Part shown: piece after piece, positions 8,010 to 19,080 of the stretch
Layout of the letters: every line of letters begins with the position of its first letter
How positions within the stretch are numbered: the first letter of the stretch is position 1
NCBI RefSeq assembly: GCF_900112235.1
Contig: NZ_FOLH01000003.1
Span: 372,001-436,000 of the forward strand
Source of the DNA: Marinospirillum celere
GTDB taxonomy: Bacteria > Pseudomonadota > Gammaproteobacteria > Pseudomonadales > Halomonadaceae
Direction of reading: 5' to 3'
DNA: 64,000 nucleotides
Position numbers and translations under genes: made by a program
The notes under the pieces: model-generated
What the model was told of the DNA's origin: nothing
Databases searched by the model: none
The model's input: only the letters and a program-made list of their open reading frames with translations

Positions 8010-9479
8010 TTAAGCATCCAGTCCCAGTTGATCCCAAAGATCATCGACCCTTTGTTTGACCGCTGAATCCATAATGATGGGCGTTCCCCACTCACGATGC
8101 GTTTCACCAGGCCACTTATTGGTTGCATCCATCCCCATCTTGGAGCCCAGTCCTGAAACAGGTGAGGCAAAGTCCAGGTAATCAATCGGGGTGTTTTCAA
8201 TCATCACCGTATCTCTGGCCGGGTCCATTCTTGTCGTCATGGCCCAGATCACATCCTTCCAGTCACGGGCATTAACATCGTCATCGGTCACTATCACAAA
8301 CTTGGTGTACATAAACTGGCGCAAAAAGCTCCAAACACCCAGCATCACCCGCTTGGCATGACCCGGATACTGTTTTTTGATAGTGACCACTGCCATTCGA
8401 TAGGAACAGCCTTCAGGTGGCAGATAAAAATCAACGATTTCCGGAAACTGTTTTTGAAGTATAGGCACAAAAACTTCATTGAGGGCCACACCCAAGATCG
8501 CTGGCTCATCGGGTGGTCTGCCGGTATAGGTTGAATGGTAAAGCGCATCCTTACGGCGCGTGATGCGTTCAACAGTAAACACCGGAAACTCATCGACCTC
8601 ATTGTAGTAACCGGTATGGTCACCAAAAGGACCTTCGGGCGCAGTTTCACCCGGCTCTATGTAGCCTTCCAACACTATTTCAGCCGAGGCAGGAACGCGT
8701 AAATCATAGCCAATCGACTTAACCAATTCGGTTTTGGTGCCTCGCAAGAGGCCTGCAAAAGCATACTCAGACAGAGCATCAGGAACCGGAGTTACTGCAC
8801 CTAAAATAGTTGCCGGGTCAGCGCCTAGAGCAACACACACAGGAAACTTCTTGCCTGGGTTCTCACGGCAGAATTTCTGGAAATCCAGGGCCCCACCACG
8901 ATGCGCCAACCAACGCATAATCAACTTGTTTTTGCCAATCAGCTGTTGACGATAAATACCCAGATTTTCGCGGCCTTTCTTTTCATTTTGGGTAATCACC
9001 AAAGGCCAGGTCACCAGAGGCGCAGCATCCCCCGGCCAGCAGTGCTGAATCGGCAAACTATAGAGATCTACTTCTTCACCTTCTTGAATCACTTCCTGGC
9101 AGGGTGCTTTGCTCAGCACCTTGGGGTTCATGGTCAAAACTTTTTTGAAGATAGGTAGCTTTTCCCAGGCATCTTTCATGCCCTTGGGTGGATCTGGCTC
9201 TTTAAGAAAAGCCAATAACTTGCCAATTTCGCGCAGGGCCTCAGTTGATTCCGCACCCATGCCCAAAGCCACTCTTTCTGGGGTACCAAACAGATTCGCC
9301 AGTACCGGCATGGAGTGACCCTTGGGGTTTTCAAACAGGATCGCCGGACCACCAGCACGCAGAGTACGGTCAGCTATTTCCGTCATCTCAAGATAGGGAT
9401 CTATCTCTTGAGTCACCCTTTTCAGCAGACCGCGTTCTTCTAGCTGACTGATAAAATCACGTAAATCCTTATATTTCAT
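8010..9479 (-). CDS. ubiD: 4-hydroxy-3-polyprenylbenzoate decarboxylase
   Basis: 489 residues from the ATG at 9479, giving [17 protein letters not shown] as in E. coli UbiD; the longer frame to 9512 lacks support, whereas AGAGG precedes this ATG. The protein decarboxylates the polyprenylated 4-hydroxybenzoate ring in ubiquinone synthesis using prenylated FMN. Visible UbiD features include [17 protein letters not shown], which is the cofactor and metal region, and [11 protein letters not shown], which carries the conserved acidic residues of the active site. Full length, no gaps. fre follows 42 nt downstream. Confidence 0.95.
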   Translation of the reverse strand: MKYKDLRDFISQLEERGLLKRVTQEIDPYLEMTEIADRTLRAGGPAILFENPKGHSMPVLANLFGTPERVALGMGAESTEALREIGKLLAFLKEPDPPKGMKDAWEKLPIFKKVLTMNPKVLSKAPCQEVIQEGEEVDLYSLPIQHCWPGDAAPLVTWPLVITQNEKKGRENLGIYRQQLIGKNKLIMRWLAHRGGALDFQKFCRENPGKKFPVCVALGADPATILGAVTPVPDALSEYAFAGLLRGTKTELVKSIGYDLRVPASAEIVLEGYIEPGETAPEGPFGDHTGYYNEVDEFPVFTVERITRRKDALYHSTYTGRPPDEPAILGVALNEVFVPILQKQFPEIVDFYLPPEGCSYRMAVVTIKKQYPGHAKRVMLGVWSFLRQFMYTKFVIVTDDDVNARDWKDVIWAMTTRMDPARDTVMIENTPIDYLDFASPVSGLGSKMGMDATNKWPGETHREWGTPIIMDSAVKQRVDDLWDQLGLDA

Positions 9480-9499
9480 GGGATTTAAAACCTCTTGAT

Positions 9500-9528
9500 G
9501 TGCAAAAGGCAAGCCTTGAGGGCTTGCC
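9500..9528 (-). terminator. Terminator behind rho
   Basis: An 8-bp perfect stem (GGCAAGCC/GGCTTGCC, 5-nt loop) is followed on the minus strand by TTTTGC. It ends 21 nt before the ubiD start, so it separates rho from ubiD. Confidence 0.55.
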
Positions 9529-9544
9529 TTGCTTTAGATCTGAG

Positions 9545-9645
9545 GGATCGCGCAGAGGACTGCGCTCCTACACTCACTTGTGGGAGTCCGCTCTGCGGAC
9601 GATCATCGCGCATGGAGTGCGCTCCCAAAGGACTGCACTCCTACA
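9545..9645. repeat. REP-like palindromic cluster between rho and ubiD
   Basis: Three related palindromic units sit head to tail or inverted in 100 nt. Each has a (T)GTAGGAG or TGTGGGAG end, a CGCAGAGGACTGCGC-type or TCCGCTCTGCGGA-type hairpin, and a GATC edge. Units span about 9545-9572, 9579-9604 and 9601-9645. They resemble the REP/BIME elements common in Pseudomonas and relatives, whose ends also read TGTAGGAGC. No RAYT transposase is in the window and no second copy was noticed. Confidence 0.6.
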
Positions 9646-9653
9646 TCCCACAT

Positions 9654-10913
9654 TTATTTCCGCTTCATTGCCTCAAAGAATTCCATATTGGTCTTGGTAT
9701 CTTTCAGACGATCAATCAGAAATTCGGTGGCAGCCACGTCTTCCATAGGATTAAGAAGTTTACGCAGTATCCACATACGCTGGAGTTCTTCTTCGGTGGC
9801 CAGCAGGTCTTCACGACGAGTTCCAGAGCGGCGGATATTGATCGCAGGGTAGATGCGCTTCTCAGCCACTTTGCGATCCAGGTGCACTTCCATGTTACCC
9901 GTGCCCTTGAATTCTTCGTAGATCACTTCGTCCATTTTGGAGCCAGTATCAACGAGGGCTGTAGCCATAATGGTCAGACTGCCACCTTCTTCGATATTAC
10001 GAGCGGCACCGAAAAAGCGCTTGGGTTTTTCCAGGGCATGGGCATCCACACCACCGGTCAACACCTTGCCGGAGCTGGGTACAACGGTATTGTAAGCACG
10101 GGCCAGGCGGGTAATGGAGTCGAGAAGAATAACGACATCCAGCTTGTGTTCAACCAGGCGCTTGGCTTTTTCAATCACCATTTCTGCCACCTGAACGTGG
10201 CGTGCAGGTGGCTCATCAAAGGTTGAAGCAACCACTTCACCGCGCACGGTGCGCTGCATTTCGGTAACTTCTTCAGGACGCTCATCAATTAGTAGAACGA
10301 TCAGATGACACTCAGGGTTGTTACGCTTGATGGAGTTGGCCACATTTTGCAGCATCAAGGTTTTACCGGCCTTGGGCGGGGAAACAATCAAACCCCTTTG
10401 GCCCTTACCAATAGGTGAAACCAGGTCAATGATTCGAGCCGTCAAGTCTTCACTGGAACCGTTACCGACTTCCATGATCAGGCGATCATCAGGAAAGAGG
10501 GGAGTCAGGTTTTCAAAGAGGATTTTGTGTTTGGCGTTGTCAGGGCGGTCAAAATTAATGGAGTCGACTTTCAGAAGGGCAAAATAGCGTTCACCGTCTT
10601 TGGGTGGGCGTATTTTTCCGGAAATACTATCGCCCTTGCGTAAATTAAAGCGACGGATTTGACTGGGCGAAACATAGATATCATCCGGTCCGGCCAGGTA
10701 GGAAGAATCGGATGATCGCAAAAACCCGAAGCCATCCTGAAGAATTTCCAGAACACCATCGCCGTATATGTCTTCACCGCTTTTTGCATGGCGTTTGAGT
10801 ACTGCAAAAATGATATCTTGTTTACGCGAGCGGGCGACGTGCTCTATGCCCATCTCGTTGGCGATTTCCATTAACTCGGGGACGGATTTCTGCTTGAGTT
10901 CGGTTAGATTCAT
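9654..10913 (-). CDS. rho: Transcription termination factor Rho
   Basis: 419 residues, the same length as E. coli Rho and collinear with it. It carries an N-terminal helix bundle, an RNA-binding cold-shock-like domain (about 48-118, with GFGFLRS), Walker A SPPKAGKT (about 178-185), Walker [17 protein letters not shown] and the Q/R loop segments. The hexameric RNA-dependent ATPase ends untranslated transcripts. It lies downstream of trxA on the same strand as in E. coli but is separated by a 360-nt structured leader, which fits the known autogenous attenuation of rho. Confidence 0.98.
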   Translation of the reverse strand: MNLTELKQKSVPELMEIANEMGIEHVARSRKQDIIFAVLKRHAKSGEDIYGDGVLEILQDGFGFLRSSDSSYLAGPDDIYVSPSQIRRFNLRKGDSISGKIRPPKDGERYFALLKVDSINFDRPDNAKHKILFENLTPLFPDDRLIMEVGNGSSEDLTARIIDLVSPIGKGQRGLIVSPPKAGKTLMLQNVANSIKRNNPECHLIVLLIDERPEEVTEMQRTVRGEVVASTFDEPPARHVQVAEMVIEKAKRLVEHKLDVVILLDSITRLARAYNTVVPSSGKVLTGGVDAHALEKPKRFFGAARNIEEGGSLTIMATALVDTGSKMDEVIYEEFKGTGNMEVHLDRKVAEKRIYPAINIRRSGTRREDLLATEEELQRMWILRKLLNPMEDVAATEFLIDRLKDTKTNMEFFEAMKRK

Positions 10914-11025
10914 GGGTTTTGTATTGGTGATCTTGCCAGGAGTAATGTTTCCGTTTAACGGAGTGGATTAATTACCGGACTTGCTCACAAGAGAAGTTGG
11001 AATTGAGCCTTCAAGTGCAAGCGAC

Positions 11026-11070
11026 CATTCAGGCTGCGGTTTGCTTAAGCGCAGCCGCTAGGTTTGAATG
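11026..11070 (-). promoter_or_regulatory. Leader hairpin upstream of rho (proximal)
   Basis: Nested inverted repeats: CATTCA (11026-11031) with TGAATG (11065-11070), enclosing GGCTGCG (11032-11038) with CGCAGCC (11050-11056). It lies 113 nt upstream of the rho ATG in the 360-nt stretch that has no gene. It is probably part of the autoregulated rho leader, as the position and E. coli precedent suggest; the sequence is not homologous by eye. Confidence 0.4.
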
Positions 11071-11164
11071 ACCGAAAAATGCTGATGTACTCAGAGCTTG
11101 AGGCAGGCCGGGTTTGATGACCTAGTCACAGATTTTTCCAGTGACTTTTGGAAATTACTTTTAG

Positions 11165-11214
11165 CTAGGCGCCAAGATAGCTTAAGTGCGCAAAGCTGAC
11201 TTATCTTGCCCTAG
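11165..11214 (-). promoter_or_regulatory. Leader hairpin upstream of rho (distal)
   Basis: CTAGG (11165-11169) and CAAGATA (11173-11179) pair with TATCTTG (11202-11208) and CCTAG (11210-11214) with small bulges, giving a long imperfect stem. Its place directly after the trxA terminator-like hairpin suggests the rho promoter or the start of its leader lies here. Confidence 0.35.
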
Positions 11215-11217
11215 TTA

Positions 11218-11266
11218 AGGCCCGGTACGCAAGCCTTTAATGTAAGAAATTGCCAGTACCGGGCCT
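11218..11266 (-). terminator. Long-loop hairpin directly after trxA
   Basis: A perfect 11-bp stem (11218-11228 with 11256-11266, core GGCCCGGTAC) has a 27-nt loop. It begins 7 nt after the trxA stop. Only a weak T run (TTAACT) follows on the minus strand, so termination may be partial or the hairpin may protect the 3' end. Confidence 0.5.
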
Positions 11267-11273
11267 AAAAGTT

Positions 11274-11600
11274 TTAAAGAATCTCGTCAATAAAACTAGT
11301 TAGCTGAGTTTTTGACAGGGCACCCACTTTGGTTGCTTCTGTCTTACCACCTTTAAAAATCATCAGAGTGGGAATACCACGAATACCAAATTTTGCAGGG
11401 GTGTCTGTATTTTCATCAATGTTCAGCTTGCAGACCTTAAGACGGTCTTCATATTCACTGGCTACTTCCTCAAGAACTGGGGCAATCATCTTGCAGGGGC
11501 CACACCATTCAGCCCAGTAATCAACTAGTACCGGCAGCTCAGATTGGAGGACATCTTCCTCAAAACTGGCATCGCTGACATTAACGATATTGGAACTCAT
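11274..11600 (-). CDS. trxA: Thioredoxin 1
   Basis: 108 residues with the redox motif WCGPC (Cys33 and Cys36), the cis-proline segment [11 protein letters not shown] and full thioredoxin length. It is the general cytoplasmic disulfide reductant fed by thioredoxin reductase. It is divergent from ppx and lies upstream of rho on the same strand, as in E. coli. A GGAGTGAAGAG ribosome site precedes the ATG. Confidence 0.97.
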   Translation of the reverse strand: MSSNIVNVSDASFEEDVLQSELPVLVDYWAEWCGPCKMIAPVLEEVASEYEDRLKVCKLNIDENTDTPAKFGIRGIPTLMIFKGGKTEATKVGALSKTQLTSFIDEIL

Positions 11601-11640
11601 CTCTTCACTCCTAAGCGGTATTCAACCAAGTATAGAAACT

Positions 11641-11669
11641 ATCATAGCACCCTCTTGGTGCCACCTGAA
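11641..11669 (-). promoter_or_regulatory. Candidate extended -10 promoter of trxA
   Basis: Minus strand: TTCAGG, a 17-base spacer, then TATGAT preceded by TGC (extended -10). The -10 hexamer lies 41 nt upstream of the trxA ATG. The -35 match is poor. Confidence 0.45.
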
Positions 11670-11755
11670 CCCTGTATAAATATAAAATTCATATTTTTAG
11701 TGCTATCTTTACGAACCATAAATTTACGATTCAAGTCTTAAAAGAGCTGATAATT

Positions 11756-13267
11756 ATGGCAGATGCACCTCTTCCCGATGGCTCCACCCTAGCAGCCCTG
11801 GATCTGGGTTCCAATAGCTTTCACTTGGTTCTAGCCCGCAAAATCAAGGGTGAAATCAGTTTATTGAAACGCCTCGGCGAAAAGGTACAACTGGCCGCAG
11901 GCCTCGATGAGTGCGGCAATTTAAATGAAGAAGCTCAGCTCAGAGGTCTGGAATGCCTCAAGCGTATGGCTCCTTTTGTTCAGGGCCTTAACGAAAACCA
12001 AGTTCGGGTTGTAGGCACCAACGCACTCAGAGCCGCCCATAATTCCGATGATTTCATCAGCAGAGCACAGGATTTGTTAGGTCTCCCCATAGAAGTGATT
12101 GCAGGCCGTGAAGAAGCCCGACTGATTTACTCAGGCGTAGTCCACACCTCGCCCAAAATTGAAGGTCGCCGCCTGGTGATCGATATTGGCGGTGGCAGTA
12201 CCGAGTTCATTATCGGTGAAGGCAAGGAACCCGAGCTTTTGGAAAGCCTGCATATGGGCTGTGTCAGCTATAGTCAGCGTTTTTTTCCACAGGGCCAGTT
12301 TACCGAAAAAGGCTACCAGCAGGCCCGACTGGCTGCCTTAAGTGAGCTACTGCATATTCAGAAAGCATTTTTGGGCCTGGGCTGGCAACAGGTTCTGGGT
12401 AGCTCGGGCACCCTTAAAACCCTGGCACTGGTCATCGGTAAAGGGGAATTTGCTCCTCTGACCCCTCAGAGCCTACGCAGCCTGGAAAAAGACCTGTTCA
12501 ACAGCAAGTCGACTCAAAGTTGGACGGCTTATGGCATGAAGGAAGACAGAGCCAGAGTCATGCCTGCCGGCTTGGCAATCGCCTCAGCTTTTTTTGAAGC
12601 CCTGCAGATTAAAGAAATGCATTTTGCAGATGCGGCTTTGCGTGAAGGCCTGTTATATGAGCTGGCAGGCACTTCTACAGAGCTGGATATTCGCGACAGA
12701 ACCATCAACTCTCTGCAGGAAAGATTTCAATGCGACCCGCTGCAAAGCAAAAATGTTGCTGACACAGCGATTCATGCTTTGAGGCAGGTTGCCTCCAACT
12801 GGGGTTTAGCCCATCCACGTTGGGAAAACAAATTGCGCTGGGCAGCTCAAGTTCATGAGCTGGGGCTGAGTGTTGCTCACACCCAGTATCACAAGCATGG
12901 TGCCTACCTGTTGAACTATGCTGACCTGGCAGGCTTTACACGCCAACAACAACAAATTCTTGCTGTTCTGGTACGTACCCACAGACGTAAGTTTCCAAGC
13001 CTGGAATTCAGAAAGTTTTCACCGGAACACCAGCTCAAACTGCAACGCCTGGCTCGCCTGCTCCGGTTAGCCGTACTTCTCAATCACAGCCGCCCCGATC
13101 AGACCCAACTGGACTTTACCCTGGAAGTTAACAATACCAATAGCCAGGAAACCCTGGCTTTACGCTTTCCTGATGGCTGGCTGGAACAGCAGCCGCTTTT
13201 GCTAACCGATTTGGCGCAGGAAGCCAGCTGGCAAGCTGCTGCTGGCTTCGAGCTCACCTACGCCTAG
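11756..13267 (+). CDS. ppx: Exopolyphosphatase (Ppx/GppA family)
   Basis: 503 residues. The two ASKHA phosphate-binding motifs, [11 protein letters not shown] near residue 16 and DIGGGSTEF near 143, mark the Ppx/GppA family. A C-terminal HD-like helical domain (about 310-500) makes it the long, Ppx-type form. It removes terminal phosphate from polyphosphate; GppA-type action on pppGpp cannot be excluded from sequence. No ppk adjoins it. The stop overlaps the convergent lysS stop by 4 nt. Confidence 0.9.
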   Translation: MADAPLPDGSTLAALDLGSNSFHLVLARKIKGEISLLKRLGEKVQLAAGLDECGNLNEEAQLRGLECLKRMAPFVQGLNENQVRVVGTNALRAAHNSDDFISRAQDLLGLPIEVIAGREEARLIYSGVVHTSPKIEGRRLVIDIGGGSTEFIIGEGKEPELLESLHMGCVSYSQRFFPQGQFTEKGYQQARLAALSELLHIQKAFLGLGWQQVLGSSGTLKTLALVIGKGEFAPLTPQSLRSLEKDLFNSKSTQSWTAYGMKEDRARVMPAGLAIASAFFEALQIKEMHFADAALREGLLYELAGTSTELDIRDRTINSLQERFQCDPLQSKNVADTAIHALRQVASNWGLAHPRWENKLRWAAQVHELGLSVAHTQYHKHGAYLLNYADLAGFTRQQQQILAVLVRTHRRKFPSLEFRKFSPEHQLKLQRLARLLRLAVLLNHSRPDQTQLDFTLEVNNTNSQETLALRFPDGWLEQQPLLLTDLAQEASWQAAAGFELTYA

Positions 13268-14739
13268 TCAACTTCGGGCCGCATGGCGGGAAACAGCAGC
13301 ACATCCCGAATGGAGGCCGCATTGGTGAAGAGCATGACCAGGCGATCTATGCCAATGCCTTCACCAGCAGTGGGTGGCAGGCCATACTCTAGAGCACGGA
13401 TGTAGTCGGCATCGTAGAACATCGCCTCGTCATCACCGGCTTCTTTTTCTGCCACCTGTTCCAGAAAGCGCTCTTTCTGGTCTTCAGCGTCATTCAACTC
13501 CGAGAAACCATTGGCAATTTCTCGCCCACCGACGAAAAATTCAAAGCGATCCGTCACTTCAGGATTGGCATCATTGCGGCGTGCCAGGGGTGATACCTCA
13601 GCCGGGTATTCAACAATAAAGGTCGGCTGACGCAACTGCTCTTCAGCGACGGCTTCAAAAACCTCGGTCAGAATTCGACCCCAGCCCCAGGAGTCTTTCA
13701 CCTCCAGCTTCAGGGAACGCGCCACTTCCGCTACGCCTTCACGGCTTTGCAGCTGCTCGGCACTAATGCCCTGACCATACTGGACGATGGCCTGAGTCAT
13801 GGTCAGACGCTGGAAGGGCTGACCAAAATCATAGTCTTCGCCCTGATAGTGCACCTGGGTGGTGCCCAGCACCTGCTCGGCCAGACTGCGCAGCATTTGT
13901 TCGGTCAGATCCATCAACTGGTTGTAATCGGCATAGGCCCAGTAGAATTCCAGCATGGTGAACTCAGGGTTGTGCCGGGTAGATAGCCCTTCATTGCGAA
14001 AGTTGCGGTTGATTTCATACACCTGCTCAAAGCCACCCACCACCAGGCGCTTGAGGTAAAGCTCCGGCGCAATGCGAAGGTACATATCCTGATCCAGCGC
14101 ATTATGATGAGTGATAAAGGGCCGGGCTGTAGCGCCACCAGGGATAGCTTGCAGCATCGGCGTTTCCACTTCCATAAAGCCGCGTTCTTCCATAAACCGG
14201 CGAATGCCACTGATGATTTTCGAGCGCATCACGAAGGTATCGCGGGACTCGGGATTCACAATCAGATCGACATAACGCTGGCGGTAGCGCATTTCCTGGT
14301 CAGCCAGACCATGAAACTTGTCGGGCAGTGGACGCAAGCTCTTGGTCAGCAGCTGGCTCTTCACGATATGAATATAGAGGTCGCCCTTACCGGATTTGTG
14401 GACCGGCCCCTCGGCATAGACCAGATCGCCCAGATCCCAGGTTTTGATATCTTCTTTCTGGGTTTCATCCAGGCCTTTTTTATCGACATAAAGCTGGATC
14501 TGCCCACTGACATCCTGAATAACAATAAAGGGGCCGCGCTTGCGCAGAATCCGCCCCGCCACCTTGGCTTGGCGATCCAGGGCTTCCAGCTCTGTCTTTT
14601 CCTGGTCGCCCAACTCTTTTTGCAGTTCGGCTGCATAGGCATCCCGGCGCAGATGGTTAGGGAAGGCGTTACCCTGTTCACGACGGGCAGCCAGCTTGGC
14701 ACGACGCTCGGCAATCAGCTTGTTCTCTTCTTCACTCAT
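13264..14739 (-). CDS. lysS: Lysyl-tRNA synthetase, class II
   Basis: 491 residues. An N-terminal OB-fold anticodon-binding domain (about 60-150, with [10 protein letters not shown]) is followed by a class II catalytic core: motif 2 region [18 protein letters not shown] and motif 3 near the end, [12 protein letters not shown]. It charges tRNA-Lys. It starts 2 nt after the prfB stop, the prfB-lysS operon conserved in enterobacteria and pseudomonads. Confidence 0.97.
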   Translation of the reverse strand: MSEEENKLIAERRAKLAARREQGNAFPNHLRRDAYAAELQKELGDQEKTELEALDRQAKVAGRILRKRGPFIVIQDVSGQIQLYVDKKGLDETQKEDIKTWDLGDLVYAEGPVHKSGKGDLYIHIVKSQLLTKSLRPLPDKFHGLADQEMRYRQRYVDLIVNPESRDTFVMRSKIISGIRRFMEERGFMEVETPMLQAIPGGATARPFITHHNALDQDMYLRIAPELYLKRLVVGGFEQVYEINRNFRNEGLSTRHNPEFTMLEFYWAYADYNQLMDLTEQMLRSLAEQVLGTTQVHYQGEDYDFGQPFQRLTMTQAIVQYGQGISAEQLQSREGVAEVARSLKLEVKDSWGWGRILTEVFEAVAEEQLRQPTFIVEYPAEVSPLARRNDANPEVTDRFEFFVGGREIANGFSELNDAEDQKERFLEQVAEKEAGDDEAMFYDADYIRALEYGLPPTAGEGIGIDRLVMLFTNAASIRDVLLFPAMRPEVD

Positions 14740-14741
14740 TT

Positions 14742-15840
14742 CTATAGCCCCTGCTTCAAACTGGCTTCAATAAATTTGTTCAGGTCGCCATCAAGGACAG
14801 CCTGAGTGTTACGGTTCTCAATTCCAGTACGCAGATCCTTAATGCGCGAATCATCCAGCACATAGGAACGGATTTGACTGCCCCAGCCGATATCCGACTT
14901 GGAGTCTTCCAGCTTCTGCTTTTCAGCATTGCGCTTTTGCATTTCCAGCTCATAAAGGCGGGACTTTAGCTGCCGCATGGCAAAGTCCTTGTTCTGATGC
15001 TGAGAACGCCCGGCCTGACAAGCCACCACGGTGTTGGTTGGCAGGTGGGTAATGCGTACTGCGGATTCAGTCCGGTTAACGTGCTGACCACCAGCGCCGG
15101 AAGCACGATAAACATCAATGCGCAGGTCCGCTGGGTTGATATCCACTTCAAAGCTGTCATCCACTTCCGGGGAGACGAACACCGAAGCAAAGGAGGTATG
15201 ACGGCGGCCACCAGAATCAAAGGGGCTTTTACGCACCAGGCGATGCACACCGGTTTCGGTTCTCAACCAGCCAAAGGCATAATCACCCTCAACTCGGATG
15301 GTTGCTGATTTCAGACCCGCGACCTCCCCTTCGGAAACCTCGACCAATTCTGCCTTGAAACCCTGCTGATCACACCAACGCAAGTACATACGCAGCAGCA
15401 TTTCTGACCAATCCTGAGCCTCGGTGCCCCCAGAGCCAGCCTGAATATCGACAAAGCAATTGGCCGGGTCCATTTCGCCGGAAAACATGCGACGAAACTC
15501 CAGGCTTTCCAGTTGTTTCTGTAAATCCTGTAGATCTGCTTCCGCTTCACTGACGGTGGCTTCATCGTCCTCTACAGCAGCCAGCTCAATAATATCCAGA
15601 GCATCCACCAGTCCCTGATCCAGATTTTCCAGGGTGGTGACGATGGTTTCCAGCTGCGAGCGCTCTTTGCCCAAGGCCTGGGCTCTTTCCGGCTCATTCC
15701 AAACGTCCGGCTGCTCCAGCTCGCGGGTCACCTCTTCTAAACGGTCTTTCTTGTCGGCATAGTCAAAGATACCCCCTAAGAACGTCTGTACGCTCCTGCA
15801 TGTCTTTGATCAGGGATACCAGGGGATTAATTTCCAGCAT
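14742..15840 (-). CDS. prfB: Peptide chain release factor 2, expressed by programmed +1 frameshift
   Basis: Two segments. The zero frame runs from the ATG at 15840 for 25 codons to an in-frame TGA at 15765-15763. The ribosome shifts +1 there, and the rest is read from 15764 to 14742, giving 365 residues, exactly the length of E. coli RF2. The GGQ motif is in [15 protein letters not shown] and the anticodon-like SPF tripeptide in [14 protein letters not shown]2 ends translation at UGA and UAA. Because the slip site is itself UGA, low RF2 raises frameshifting and restores RF2. An annotation starting after the shift would lose the first 25+ residues. Followed by lysS. Confidence 0.96.
15763..15777 (-). 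promoter_or_regulatory. RF2 programmed frameshift site
   Basis: Minus strand AGGGGG TAT CTT TGA C: an internal Shine-Dalgarno-like AGGGGG three bases upstream of the slippery CTT, then the UGA stop and C. It is identical in design to the E. coli prfB site. Confidence 0.97.
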
Positions 15841-15995
15841 GGGGTCAGCTTCTCCAGCGTGTCGGAAAATTCGGTAAAAAAAGAATAAGCGGCGTATTCT
15901 ACCCAAGGCAGAGGCGCAACTCCACCTTACCAAGCGGGAACCTGACTGCTATCCTAAGATCCCAAGTAGCCCACTGATCCTTGAACAAGGAAATC

Positions 15996-16739
15996 ATGAA
16001 ACCTGAACTGACCGCGACTGCTGAGCATATCCGCCTGGCGCTGGGCAACTGCAAAGCCCGCCTAACTGCTGACCAGGCAAACAACCTGAGGGATCAGCTA
16101 GCTAGTCAGCTGCGCCTGTATCTTGAGCAGCCTTCATCAGAGGTGAAAAAAAACCAGAAAAAGCTAAGCCGTTTGGAACCTCTGGCTCAAGCCCTGGCCC
16201 AGCTGGAAAGCCGCCAACTACAAAGCCTGTTGCTCACCTATCCCAAACACCACCTGGTGGCACTCATTCGCTATGCTCGGGCACAACTCCCCGGTGTCAG
16301 TGAACAAATTTTTGCCCAGCTCTCCAAAAGAGCGGCCGATCAAGTATCTGAAGAACTGGCTCTTAGAGGCCCAGTACCTCTGCATCAGCTATTACCCGCA
16401 TTAGAAGCTCTGGAAGGCCCCTTGAGCAAAGAAGGCCTGCTATTTGGTACCCAGTTAAAAGCACGTGACTACTTACAGCGCCTGGCCCAACTGCCTGCTA
16501 ATCGCCTTAAGCAGCTATTACAAAAGCTACCGCCCAAAGCCGTCGAACAGCTACTTGCTATCGCCCAGCAACTCGACACCCCGGAAATTGCTGCCTTTTG
16601 CAAAGAAGCTTTAAAACCAGGAGCTCAACCACCTGCCAGCAAACTGGATGAAAATCAGATTCGCCTGGTAATGGCTTTGGTGAGCAGAGAGCTTAAAAAA
16701 CTTAAAGAATCCGATCGGTGGAGTAGCAGCCATGCTTGA
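15996..16739 (+). CDS. Unrecognised alpha-helical protein, first of a linked pair
   Basis: 247 residues from the ATG at 15996, which has AAGGAAAT just upstream; a TTG at 15981 would add five residues. Composition is rich in Leu, Gln, Ala and Lys with heptad-like repeats (LLTYP, LAQLPANRLKQLLQKLPPKAVEQLLAI), so it is predicted to be nearly all helix. No signal peptide, no membrane segment, no family I can name. Its stop overlaps the next ORF start by 8 nt, so the two proteins are probably made together and may interact. It runs divergently from prfB. Confidence 0.6.
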   Translation: MKPELTATAEHIRLALGNCKARLTADQANNLRDQLASQLRLYLEQPSSEVKKNQKKLSRLEPLAQALAQLESRQLQSLLLTYPKHHLVALIRYARAQLPGVSEQIFAQLSKRAADQVSEELALRGPVPLHQLLPALEALEGPLSKEGLLFGTQLKARDYLQRLAQLPANRLKQLLQKLPPKAVEQLLAIAQQLDTPEIAAFCKEALKPGAQPPASKLDENQIRLVMALVSRELKKLKESDRWSSSHA

Positions 16740-17199
16740 AGTCAAAATTAGCGGCCAGCGCCTGGAGCTGCAAGATCAGCTACTTGGCTTGGAGATAGGC
16801 CTGCATGAAAGCTTAATGCTTCTGGCAGAGCTGGATGAAATCCTGGAGCTGCCCACCAAGGAAAGCCAACAGCTGCTTCGGCTTTACTACCAGCACTATC
16901 TTGGCAGCCTGTTACTCTTGCCCCCACGTGAGCGCCAGTTTTTACTTCAGGAAGCCAGCCTGGAAGCCCTGGCCTGTCTTTTGAAGATGCTCCAGGGCAC
17001 TGCCAGTGAAGTTCAACTGCGCGCCAACCTTTCTCAGCGGCGCCTACGTCAATTGGAAGAAGAACCCATCTTCCAAGCCAGTCGACCGCCTTCTTCAACG
17101 CTACTGAAAGAAACCCTGGGTGGCTTTTTTGAACAACTGGACCAGCGAATCCTGAATGGGGAGTTGCAACTCCCCGATCCGAAAGAACCTAGTTACTAA
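16732..17199 (+). CDS. Unrecognised helical protein, second of a linked pair
   Basis: 155 residues, rich in Leu, Glu and Gln, beginning MLEVKISGQRLELQ and then largely helical. No catalytic motif or membrane segment seen. Its ATG lies inside the end of the preceding gene, implying translational coupling. The stop overlaps the convergent gene at 17196. I do not recognise the family; cytoplasmic partner of the upstream protein is the only context-based suggestion. Confidence 0.6.
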   Translation: MLEVKISGQRLELQDQLLGLEIGLHESLMLLAELDEILELPTKESQQLLRLYYQHYLGSLLLLPPRERQFLLQEASLEALACLLKMLQGTASEVQLRANLSQRRLRQLEEEPIFQASRPPSSTLLKETLGGFFEQLDQRILNGELQLPDPKEPSY

Positions 17200-17813
17200 A
17201 GTTGCATTTCCAGACGTTTCAGCGATTCTTCAAAATCCTGCAGGGAACCCATGGCATCGTCTTCATGGTAGGTCAGTGTCAGTACCAGACTTTTACGCTG
17301 TTCAACCTGCAGCATATATTGCAACACATGCGTTGAGGGGACACTACCTGCATAGGCAATAATAAAGGCAGGATAGCCTTGGACTTCCTTACCCTCACAA
17401 CGCTCCAAGCGTACTTCCTTACCAAGAGTTTGACCTAGCAAGCTGGGCAGGGCACCGCAGGTGGCCTTAATTTGGCTGGCTGCCTCCGGAACCTGATCAT
17501 TGGTTTCAAAAAGGCTCAGATTGTCATAGACACCATTATGAGAGTCTCGGGTATTGAACAAAAGTTCCAGATTGCCCTGACGCACCCTTTCCGCCAAACG
17601 CTGCTTCATCAAGGGTGGCAAATCCAGTTTGTCGTCATTCTTGCCTTCAACAGCTGACAGATCCTCTTTGCTGAGTAGCTGCCAAGCCTCAGGTAAATGC
17701 AACACCAAACCAAAACCTGTTTCCAGGCGTTTAAGCTCATCCGCCAAGGCTGGCATAGGAACTGCCATCACCACAACAAGTATCCAAAAACGCATCAACT
17801 TTATGTAATTCAT
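17196..17813 (-). CDS. Secreted (periplasmic) protein of unknown function
   Basis: 205 residues from the ATG at 17813. This start gives a clean signal peptide (positive MNYIKLMR, hydrophobic core, cleavage after PALA), while the longer frame to 17903 would bury it and run into the dapE promoter. A second ATG at 17795 is also possible. The mature part has two Cys residues (in KATCGALP and ERCEGKEV) that may pair, and a beta-rich C terminus, resembling small periplasmic lipoprotein-like PsbP/DUF1795-type folds only loosely. Function unknown. Confidence 0.6.
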   Translation of the reverse strand: MNYIKLMRFWILVVVMAVPMPALADELKRLETGFGLVLHLPEAWQLLSKEDLSAVEGKNDDKLDLPPLMKQRLAERVRQGNLELLFNTRDSHNGVYDNLSLFETNDQVPEAASQIKATCGALPSLLGQTLGKEVRLERCEGKEVQGYPAFIIAYAGSVPSTHVLQYMLQVEQRKSLVLTLTYHEDDAMGSLQDFEESLKRLEMQL

Positions 17814-17908
17814 CGAATTCAAAATAGGAACCTGCGCAAGAAAATTGAAATTCAGGTAAGCTAGACCGCTGAAAAAAGACACACTATAAGCCATTTTTTC
17901 CATTCTGA

Positions 17909-19072
<1,164 letters not shown>

Positions 19073-19080
19073 AAACAACC

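Noticed and set aside
9495..10226. 243-codon open frame antisense to rho
   Set aside because: It lies opposite a highly conserved gene and through the REP-like repeats, with no start signal or family likeness.
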